The notes below the pieces were generated by a model. That model was not told the origin of the DNA. It saw nothing but the letters and a program-made list of their open reading frames with translations, and did not search any database. This document shows positions 1 to 6,273 of a stretch of DNA of 11,126 bases, one piece after another (the first letter of the stretch is position 1; each line of letters begins with the position of its first letter). Source of the stretch: an uncultured Fretibacterium sp. (GTDB lineage: Bacteria; Synergistota; Synergistia; Synergistales; Aminobacteriaceae); contig NZ_CALIAA010000316.1 in the NCBI RefSeq assembly GCF_938040765.1, positions 1 to 11,126 on the forward strand, read 5' to 3'. The translations under genes and the position numbers were made by a program.

Positions 1-642
1 TTCGAGGTGATCAATCCCCACGACCGCGCCCGCCGGGCCGGGACTCAGCCCATTTACTACGAGGTCGTCCCGGCCGGAACGACGGGGATGCTGCGGTTGC
101 TCTACGCCCCCCTGCCGGGAGAGATCGAACGCGACCAGACGACGCCGGACGCCTTCATCCAAGACCTCATCGACAGCATAAGGGCACTTCTCGAGAACTA
201 CGGCATCTCCGCAAAACGCACCGCCGGATGGGGTAAGGCGAGGATCGACCTTAAAAAATCGAAGCTGCTGTTTTTGGAGGGAAACCCCCTAGATCACTTT
301 ATTCCTGATGCAACAGTGCCCTATGAAGCGCCCTCTGAGGCTTTCAAAAAGCTAATGGATGATAACGGTTTGCCGATAAAGATTTTGTTTGATGAAAAAG
401 AGAAGTTAAAGTTTATCAGCAAGACACAGTTCAAGAAACTTCCAGAAGAGAAGAAGCCTTGCAAGAGCAGCGAGTTCGAGGATTTTAAGGGATGGTACGA
501 GAAACATGGGGAAGAATACGGTCAGCGTCTGAAGGCGAATGCAGGGGATACACTATCGCTGAAGATAAAGAAACGCAGCCTCGAGGATTTTATCGAGGCG
601 ATGGCAAAAACAGGGAATACCCGGCAGGGAGGCAATCCATGA
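1..642 (+). CDS. RAMP-superfamily type III CRISPR effector subunit (Cmr6/Cmr1-like), C-terminal part, 5'-truncated
   Basis: The reading frame is open at base 1, so the GTG at 7 is probably not the true start and the gene begins outside the window. The visible part opens with an INPHDR-type segment, then PIYYEVVPAG and a beta-rich stretch, and then YGISAKRTAGWGKA, which matches the C-terminal glycine-rich loop of RAMP proteins that grips crRNA. After the loop comes an unusual lysine/glutamate-rich tail of roughly 130 residues, encoded by DNA that is clearly AT-richer than its flanks. The stop overlaps the next start (ATGA at 639-642), placing it in one operon with the Cas10-like gene. In type III complexes RAMPs of this position are Cas7-type backbone or cap subunits. 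Family membership is fairly sure; whether it is Cmr6-like or Cmr1-like is not decidable from the fragment. Confidence 0.75.
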   Translation, partial: FEVINPHDRARRAGTQPIYYEVVPAGTTGMLRLLYAPLPGEIERDQTTPDAFIQDLIDSIRALLENYGISAKRTAGWGKARIDLKKSKLLFLEGNPLDHFIPDATVPYEAPSEAFKKLMDDNGLPIKILFDEKEKLKFISKTQFKKLPEEKKPCKSSEFEDFKGWYEKHGEEYGQRLKANAGDTLSLKIKKRSLEDFIEAMAKTGNTRQGGNP

Positions 643-3600
643 CGAATGTCGAAGCGTGGGACCGTTTGCGGAAGCACCGCCCTCTGCTTCTGGCGTGTGA
701 GGCGATCGGGTGGCTTCACATGGCCGGCAAGGCCAGGATCGATTTTCTGCAGATGCACGGCGGACAGGAAAACGGCTATGACTACAAGGCTTGGGGCGAT
801 CAGGAAAACTGGGACAACCCGCTGCAATGGGTGGAGGACAAATTCAAGCTGGACGAGGAGGCGTGGCCCGAAACGCTGACGGCGTTTATCACCGAGCACG
901 CAGAACGCTCATCAAAATCGGGCCTTGTCAGTCTGCTCCAGGCCGGGCACGCCATGGCGTCGGGCATCGAAAAAAATCTTCCTGCAGATACCTCCAAGTA
1001 TCTGGGACAGGATGTCACCCACATGTGGATGTCCTCGGCCTTCGGGACCCCGGTCCGCAATCTGCTGGCCGACCCGCCCGAGGCACTCACCGAGGCGGGC
1101 TGGAAGCGCCTGCTAGAGCAAATCAAAACGCTGCTGATAAATCTCGAGGTACTGGCCAACCTGCCCGAGGCAGGCTGGAAACACCTGATCAGTCAAATCA
1201 AAAAGCTGCTGGAAGATCTCAAGGCGCTGGCCAATCCGCCCGAGAGGCTCACCGAGGCGGATTGGAAACAGCTGCTGGAACAAAGCAAAACGCTGCTGAT
1301 AGAGTACGAGGCACTGGGCAATCTGACGGTGCCCGATGCGGCAGACGACCTTGACGACTGGTGGAATTGGCGGGAGGGGGTGGTGGGACCCGATGGCTGG
1401 CTGCGCAGAGCGTTTACCAGTACCCTGGCCGAGACCCGACTTCCGAACAACGACGTCACGCTCTTTGATCAGTCCTATGTCGCGGCCGCGCTGTTCAAGA
1501 GCGCCGTGGCCGGGGCGGTTCTGGAGGGCAGTAAATTCCCCTGGTCCGGCAAAGGACTCAAGCAAGGGACCCGTTGGCGGCTCCTGACGGTCGGGATCGG
1601 CGTGGACCACTACGAGGCCCGGGCGGTGAAGATCGGCGACTGGACCGGGACGCGCCTGGCACTGGACAAGTTTTTCACCAAAGTCCGCAAGCTCCTCGAG
1701 GTCAAACTGGCGGTGGGCTCCCTGCTGTACAGGGACGGCGGCGTCTGCGTCTTCTCGTTTCCGGGAGAGCGGCTCGATCATACAGGTGGCGATTTGCATA
1801 TCGCAGATTGGCAAAGCTGGTTGAAAGAGGAGATTGACGGATACGCCCGCGAAATCAACCTCGAGATGCCGCCCTACTGCTACATCAACGCTCCCTCCCG
1901 CTCTCTCGTGGGGATGACGGCGGAAATTCAAAAGGCTCGAAAGGCGACGGCCGTGCCGCTGCATCGCAAGTGGCAGATCCCCGGACAAGATTCTCAAGAT
2001 TCCTCGGGTGGCCCCGCCTGCCCGGTATGTCTGGTGCGCAGAAGCCCTTCAGGAACAACAAACAGGCAAAGGCCTTGCACTCCCTGCCAGACGCGGCGGA
2101 CCCATCGCCTGGACGCGTGGCTGAAGGGGGAGTTCGGCTCGAACTCCATCTGGCTCAGCGAGGTGGCCGACGCCAACGACCGTGTCGCCCTCGTAACGAT
2201 GAGCCTGGACATCGAGCCGTGGCTGGACGGAACCCGTCTGGATGCGCTCAGAACCCAAGCCATTCCGGAATGGCGGAAGTTCAATCCTGAGCTGAAAGAC
2301 AAAACAAGCTCTACGCCTAACCTAAATCCGATTGCTCCCTCCACCTGTTTCGACAGCCTCTTTCAATATATCAAAGGGAAGCTCGCATCTTTTGACAAAA
2401 ATGACCTCGTGCTGTGCAACCTCCAGGAGGGGTATCGGCACGAGAAGAATTGGCCGTCTTTTTTCTCCAAAATCGTCGAGGACCGCTCCCAAGCCCCCAA
2501 ATGGGACACGCTGGACGACAACGACCGTGCCGCATGGCTTGCGCATCAGCTGTTCTGCAAACTCGCCTCCCCCGGCCGCATCCATCGTTTCTGGCGGCAG
2601 ACCGAGGAATTCTTCAAGAAGCTCCTCGGCGAGTTCCACGAGCTGGCGGCCGCAGACCGGAACCGATGGCGCGTGCGGCGATTGCTCTTGAAACCCGACC
2701 AACCGTCATCGACATGGAAAAACAGAGTCCCCTACAATGGCAGGTGCGACGGCAACCCCATCGATCTGCTGTTCGACGAAGAACGGAAAGGCTTCGTCAC
2801 CCTCTTCAACATGTCCCGATTCCTGGCTCCAGAGCAGGACAAGAGCGCGATCCAGAACAAAGAGATCGTACTGAAAGACGACGACAACAAGAATGCCGGT
2901 ACGTTGAAGGTGCAATCGGTTGAGAATGTTTCCGGCGCCTTGGGCGTTTACCATCCGGTGATCCCGCTCGAGCTTTCCCCCATGCGCTTTCGGGTCCTTC
3001 TGCCGCTCGAAGCCGCATCGGCCTGTGTGGATCGGGCGGCTGAAGCGTGGCGCGCCCAATTTGCCCGCGTCTGGGACCGCCTGCCGCTTCGGGTCGGGGT
3101 GGTGGCCTTTTCCAGAATGATGCCGTTTCAGGCGGTGATCGAAGCGGCGCGGAACATCGAGAGCGACCTGGAGGGGACGAACGAGCCCGAAACCTGGCGG
3201 GTGGCGGGGTGCGAAACGCGGGAGGGCGTCGCCGCCCTCAGGCTCGAGTCCCTCGATCACCCGCAAGAGCTTCTTCAGACCGTCCCTATCACACTTTCCG
3301 ACGGACGGGACGACGTGTTCTATCCGTACCTCGCCGTAGAGGACAAGCATCCCCGCTTCCCTCGGGACTTCCGGCATCCGAACGGACAGGTCTTCAGGCA
3401 CGCGAGCGACCTGCAAAGCGGGGACGGCATCTCCGTCTACCCGTCACGTATCGCCGTCCTCTTCATGGACGATGCGACAAAGCGATTCCAATCGCCGCTC
3501 TGCAGGCCGCTCATGGAATGGCTGAGGATGCGCGAGCTCTGGCAGCTGGTGGACCGGTACGCACCGAGCCAGACCGCGCTCCGCGGAGCATGGTCGGAGG

Positions 3601-3824
3601 TCGTCGAGCGGCGCGAAGCCTGGCAGAGGCCGGATGGGACATGGCTCGACGGAGGAGAGGCAGCCTGGCTCTATCTTGCGCGCGCGGTGTTCCACGAACG
3701 TCTGGGCGTTCGCGGCGCCTGCCTCGAGGAGTTGGTGGAGGCCGCCGGAGACGGCCTACTGGACTGGAGCCTGGAGTGGCACATAAGCGTATTGAAAAAA
3801 CAAGTGTCCGGAGGTAAACGATGA
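639..3824 (+). CDS. csx11: Cas10-like large subunit of a type III (probably III-C) CRISPR effector, Csx11 family
   Basis: The ATG at 639 is chosen because it overlaps the previous stop and follows a GGGAGG ribosome site; the product is 1061 residues. Order of parts: an HD-like N-terminus with WLHMAGK (25-31), where active HD domains have LHDxGK, and AGHAMASGIEK (102-112), where they have an Asp-containing ADxxASG; three tandem helical repeats (146-228); a first palm-like region (about 315-378); a zinc ribbon CPVC/CTPC (C461, C464, C480, C483); a second palm beginning near VALVTMSLDI (516-525); SPGRIHRFWRQT (644-655); and ELSPMRFRVLLP (778-789) followed by LPLRVGVVAFSRMMPF (815-830). In active Cas10 the GGDD cyclase motif sits where SPMR (780-783) is found. 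The protein should act as large subunit next to Cas5 and the crRNA 5' end. Csx11 assignment rests on recalled family motifs and length. Confidence 0.82.
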   Translation: MTNVEAWDRLRKHRPLLLACEAIGWLHMAGKARIDFLQMHGGQENGYDYKAWGDQENWDNPLQWVEDKFKLDEEAWPETLTAFITEHAERSSKSGLVSLLQAGHAMASGIEKNLPADTSKYLGQDVTHMWMSSAFGTPVRNLLADPPEALTEAGWKRLLEQIKTLLINLEVLANLPEAGWKHLISQIKKLLEDLKALANPPERLTEADWKQLLEQSKTLLIEYEALGNLTVPDAADDLDDWWNWREGVVGPDGWLRRAFTSTLAETRLPNNDVTLFDQSYVAAALFKSAVAGAVLEGSKFPWSGKGLKQGTRWRLLTVGIGVDHYEARAVKIGDWTGTRLALDKFFTKVRKLLEVKLAVGSLLYRDGGVCVFSFPGERLDHTGGDLHIADWQSWLKEEIDGYAREINLEMPPYCYINAPSRSLVGMTAEIQKARKATAVPLHRKWQIPGQDSQDSSGGPACPVCLVRRSPSGTTNRQRPCTPCQTRRTHRLDAWLKGEFGSNSIWLSEVADANDRVALVTMSLDIEPWLDGTRLDALRTQAIPEWRKFNPELKDKTSSTPNLNPIAPSTCFDSLFQYIKGKLASFDKNDLVLCNLQEGYRHEKNWPSFFSKIVEDRSQAPKWDTLDDNDRAAWLAHQLFCKLASPGRIHRFWRQTEEFFKKLLGEFHELAAADRNRWRVRRLLLKPDQPSSTWKNRVPYNGRCDGNPIDLLFDEERKGFVTLFNMSRFLAPEQDKSAIQNKEIVLKDDDNKNAGTLKVQSVENVSGALGVYHPVIPLELSPMRFRVLLPLEAASACVDRAAEAWRAQFARVWDRLPLRVGVVAFSRMMPFQAVIEAARNIESDLEGTNEPETWRVAGCETREGVAALRLESLDHPQELLQTVPITLSDGRDDVFYPYLAVEDKHPRFPRDFRHPNGQVFRHASDLQSGDGISVYPSRIAVLFMDDATKRFQSPLCRPLMEWLRMRELWQLVDRYAPSQTALRGAWSEVVERREAWQRPDGTWLDGGEAAWLYLARAVFHERLGVRGACLEELVEAAGDGLLDWSLEWHISVLKKQVSGGKR
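1074..1322 (+). repeat. Three tandem in-frame repeats of an 87-bp unit inside the Cas10-like gene
   Basis: Copies lie at 1074-1160, 1161-1235 and 1236-1322. They encode residues 146-174, 175-199 and 200-228, each following the pattern PPExLTEAGWKxLLEQxKxLL then a short acidic stretch and A-L-A/G-N. The middle copy lacks 4 residues (12 bp). The copies are diverged at DNA level but clearly alike, and the heptad-like leucines suggest helical hairpins or coiled coil. They sit between the HD-like region and the first palm. Confidence 0.85.
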
Positions 3825-4906
3825 CTGCAGGAAATGAAAGTCTCAATAAAAGTCCCAATGGAAGCCCCAGTGAAAGCCCTAATGAGAGCCCCAATGAAAA
3901 CTGCAACGAGAGCTTCAAGCCGTTTTCGTTTGCCGGCATGGCGCTCGACCCCATCCATGTCGGTACGGGCGGAGCCCGACTGGGCCGGGTGGACAACACC
4001 ATCGTGCGCGATCCGGTGACGCGGATTCCGAAGATCCCCGGTTCGAGCATCGCAGGTGTCATGCGGGCCTACACGGCCATGAAGAAGGAGAAATACCCCG
4101 GCTGCGCGGGGCTCGGTCAGCCCGACGGCGAAGGCGGGCACTGCGGGAAGGCCGATTGTCCCGTGTGCACCGTGTTCGGCTTCGCCAAGGGCGCGGGCTC
4201 GAGCGGCGGGTTCGCGGGGCTGGCGGCATTCAGCGACATGCACGTGCTGCTCTTTCCCGTGGCATCGCAGCTGGGGCCGCAGTGGATCACGTGTCCAACG
4301 GCATTGCGGCAATCCAGGACTGCGGAACTCCCGGTACTACCCGATCAACAGGCCGTTTACCGCAGGAAGGACGAGGCAAAAAATCAGACCTTCTTGAACC
4401 TCGGCTGGCTCTTTCTGCCGGTCGAAACGAATTGGCCACAGAAGGACGAGACAATTCAGCCGGACGGGATAATTCAAAAGATTAAGAAATTGAATGTGCC
4501 CGACTACATCACCAACAACCTGGGGATCGTCTCCGACAAGCTGTTCGCGTATATCGTGAACAGCAACCTCGAAGTTCGGACCTCGGTCGCCATCGATCCG
4601 GCCACAGGGGCAGCGGAGGAAGGGGCGCTGTTCACCTACGAGGCCCTGCCCCGGGGCACGGTGCTCTTTTGGGAGCTGACCTGCCGAAATCCCAAGCACT
4701 TCAGGGTCGGTGAAAATGTCGGTCAAAACGACGTGAAGGCGGTCGACTCGCCGGAGGGTGTCAAAGAGGTTATCGCAGAAGCCTGGCCCTATCTGGAGCA
4801 TCTCGGCATCGGCGGCATGGGAAGCCGGGGCATGGGACGGCTGCGCGTGCTGGTGGAGAAGAAGAAACTTTCCGATGCGGGCGGGACGGAGGAGGGGGAT
4901 CGGTGA
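3821..4906 (+). CDS. cmr4: Cmr4/Cas7-like RAMP backbone subunit with predicted target-RNA cleavage residue
   Basis: The ATG overlaps the previous stop (ATGA, 3821-3824) and follows a strong GGAGGT site. The 361-residue product begins with a low-complexity Asn/Ser/Pro/Glu tail (5-32), then a RAMP core. HVGTGGARLGRVDNTIVRD (46-64) aligns with the Cmr4 segment around Asp26 of the Pyrococcus furiosus protein, the residue that cuts target RNA; here it is D58. IPKIPGSSIAGVMRAY (69-84) is the conserved RAMP helix after that loop. C95, C108, C113 and C116 form a likely zinc site ending in CPVCTVFG. GIGGMGSRGMGRLRV near the C-terminus is the glycine-rich loop. It should polymerise along crRNA to form the filament and cut bound RNA at regular intervals. 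Csm3 is the alternative, but the GRVD...IVRD spacing and the Cmr5-like neighbour favour Cmr4. Confidence 0.85.
   Translation: MTAGNESLNKSPNGSPSESPNESPNENCNESFKPFSFAGMALDPIHVGTGGARLGRVDNTIVRDPVTRIPKIPGSSIAGVMRAYTAMKKEKYPGCAGLGQPDGEGGHCGKADCPVCTVFGFAKGAGSSGGFAGLAAFSDMHVLLFPVASQLGPQWITCPTALRQSRTAELPVLPDQQAVYRRKDEAKNQTFLNLGWLFLPVETNWPQKDETIQPDGIIQKIKKLNVPDYITNNLGIVSDKLFAYIVNSNLEVRTSVAIDPATGAAEEGALFTYEALPRGTVLFWELTCRNPKHFRVGENVGQNDVKAVDSPEGVKEVIAEAWPYLEHLGIGGMGSRGMGRLRVLVEKKKLSDAGGTEEGDR
3833..3916 (+). repeat. Seven tandem 12-bp repeats encoding NESP-like tetrapeptides
   Basis: Seven imperfect 12-bp units fill 3833-3916 without interruption and stay in frame, encoding NESL, NKSP, NGSP, SESP, NESP, NENC and NESF (residues 5-32 of the Cmr4-like protein). 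Several units differ only at one or two bases, as expected for a minisatellite that grows or shrinks by slippage. The tract lies before the RAMP core, so length changes would alter a flexible tail and not the fold. Confidence 0.92.
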
Positions 4907-5295
4907 TGGGCGCTCCGGCTTTCGAGAACCTGGACCTCGCCTGCGCCAGGACGGGGCAAGCTATCGCGGAGAAACCGTCGAAGGAGCTCGAGAAGCTCGT
5001 CACGAGTGCTCTCGCCGTCCTGGAGGAGCAGGGGGTTTATGCCCTATTTCTTTTCCTGAAGACGCGGGGTGGCAAAACAGCCCCAACTATCGTGCAGGAG
5101 GCTCACAAGCTCCTGAGAGAAACGCCGCGGCGGGCCCCTTTGCTTGACAAGGGCAATGGCGACGTCTTCGAGTCGCTCCAGTCTATGAGCGAAGACCTCG
5201 ACAAGTTGCTGCTGGCCCGCGATCTGCTCCGCCAGGCGCTCGTCTACGCCCGCTATCACGCGCGGGGGCCAGAAAAGAGCGAGTCACGAACATGA
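4906..5295 (+). CDS. cmr5: Small helical type III subunit, Cmr5/Cas11-like
   Basis: The ATG at 4906 shares one base with the upstream stop (TGATG) and has a GGAGG-rich leader; a GTG at 4903 would add one residue and is less likely. The 129-residue product is predicted almost wholly helical. The helix around LEKLVTSALAVLEEQGVYAL, followed directly by FLFLKTRGG, resembles the Cmr5 core in which a helix ends in a Lys-Gly-rich turn, and a second long helix (about 95-118) ends in ALVYARYHAR. Cmr5/Cas11 subunits line the belly of the effector and hold the target strand. Sequence similarity in this family is weak, so the call rests on size, helical content and position between the Cmr4-like and Cas5-like genes. 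Confidence 0.72.
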   Translation: MGAPAFENLDLACARTGQAIAEKPSKELEKLVTSALAVLEEQGVYALFLFLKTRGGKTAPTIVQEAHKLLRETPRRAPLLDKGNGDVFESLQSMSEDLDKLLLARDLLRQALVYARYHARGPEKSESRT

Positions 5296-6179
5296 GCTGG
5301 TCGTTATCTCGATGGGTCTGGCGGCTGGAAGCGCCGCTTTTCGTCGGCATGTCCCCGGCAGGGGCGCTGAATCGCTGCAGGCCCTACGTCCCGGCACGTG
5401 CGCTTTGGGGAGCCGTGACCGCCGAAATAGCCCGATTGAAAAGCGGCGAAAGCTTTCCGGATTACAAAGGTGTGGGAGACGAGGTCAAGCGAAGCTGCCG
5501 CTTCACCTACCTCTTTCCCGCCGAGAAACAGGACGGCAGATTTCTGGCTTGGCTGCCGAAATTCGAGAAGGAGAAAGGCCTCCGGTGGTGCCTCCAGGAC
5601 TGCGGGAAAAGCTGGTCGGACCGCGATTTCCGGCGCCGCCTGTTGGACTCCCGACCCGGCACGGCAATCGTTCCCGAATCGGACTCCGCACTCGAGGGCT
5701 CGCTGCGGCACACGGAATGCATCAGTCCCTGGTGGCGTGATTCCAACAGCCAGGGAGAAACGGCGGCCCCCGTACTGCTTTTGGGGTATGTTTTCTGGCA
5801 AGACAGCGACCGTCACAGGCAGTTGCAGGATATCGAGACCCTTTTCATCGGAGGCGACACCCGATACGGTCTCGGGAAAATACGCCGTATCGATATGTCG
5901 TCCAGCGACGACAACGTCTTCGGAAAGCCCGTTCGTCCGGACAGGGAGCACCCCGAAATAGGGAGCGACATCGTTCTGGGACACGCTCCGGAAGGCGGTG
6001 GAGACGAAGGAATGCAGGGGGCGAAGGAACTCCTCGGCGGCTGGGATCGAGGCAGCCCGTGGAAAGAGGGAAAACTGGCGTGGGCTCCCGGCTCGTGCGA
6101 CACCAACCATACGGACGAAAAGCCTGTTTACTGGTCGATAGACCGCGAGGGCTACTGGGCACGTCGGGACGATCGATAG
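5292..6179 (+). CDS. Cas5-group RAMP subunit (Cmr3/Csx10-like) of the type III effector
   Basis: The ATG overlaps the preceding stop (ATGA, 5292-5295), giving 295 residues ending at TAG 6177-6179. The N-terminus has the RAMP opening strand and helix: EAPLFVGMSP (13-22), then RPYVPARALWGAVTAEIAR (30-48), then CRFTYLFP (69-76). The loop GGDTRYGLGK (187-196) is the RAMP glycine-rich loop. A single RAMP placed last, after the large subunit, backbone and small subunit, is most likely the Cas5-type cap that binds the 5' handle of crRNA and contacts the Cas10-like protein. The 100 residues after the loop have no motif I recognise. It is the last gene of the operon; a stem-loop terminator follows within 50 bases. 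RAMP membership is fairly firm, the Cas5 role is inferred from position. Confidence 0.72.
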   Translation: MSWSLSRWVWRLEAPLFVGMSPAGALNRCRPYVPARALWGAVTAEIARLKSGESFPDYKGVGDEVKRSCRFTYLFPAEKQDGRFLAWLPKFEKEKGLRWCLQDCGKSWSDRDFRRRLLDSRPGTAIVPESDSALEGSLRHTECISPWWRDSNSQGETAAPVLLLGYVFWQDSDRHRQLQDIETLFIGGDTRYGLGKIRRIDMSSSDDNVFGKPVRPDREHPEIGSDIVLGHAPEGGGDEGMQGAKELLGGWDRGSPWKEGKLAWAPGSCDTNHTDEKPVYWSIDREGYWARRDDR

Positions 6180-6224
6180 CCGATGTCCGCATGCAGCACC
6201 TCCGAAAAAGCCTGAGGTCAAACA

Positions 6225-6263
6225 ACTCGACGACCACCGACTGAAAATCGGTGGTCGTCGAGT
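6225..6263. terminator. Perfect 16-bp stem-loop between converging operons, probable bidirectional terminator
   Basis: Arms 6225-6240 and 6248-6263 are exact reverse complements around a 7-base loop (ctgaaaa). The stem lies 45 bases after the last cas stop and 10 bases after the stop of the minus-strand permease gene. No strong T-tract follows in the plus direction; in the minus direction the stem is followed by a short T-rich run (tgtttg). The stem is GC-rich and long enough to work for both transcripts. Confidence 0.8.
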
Positions 6264-6273
6264 CATACGCCAG

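Noticed and set aside
366..369. Idea that RDGG at residues 366-369 of the Cas10-like protein is the degenerate GGDD motif
   Set aside because: It lies before the zinc ribbon, in the first palm-like region. The cyclase motif of Cas10 is in the second palm after the ribbon, where SPMR (780-783) is found. Coordinates here are residue numbers.
1074..1322. CRISPR array
   Set aside because: The repeats are adjacent, diverged, in frame and code for related protein segments; there are no spacers. No direct-repeat/spacer pattern was seen anywhere in the window.
1113..1997. 294-codon minus-strand open frame inside the Cas10-like gene
   Set aside because: The opposite strand encodes conserved Cas10-like palm features; the minus product has no motifs.
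4903..4905. GTG start for the Cmr5-like gene
   Set aside because: The ATG one codon later overlaps the upstream stop and is the usual choice; the difference is one residue.
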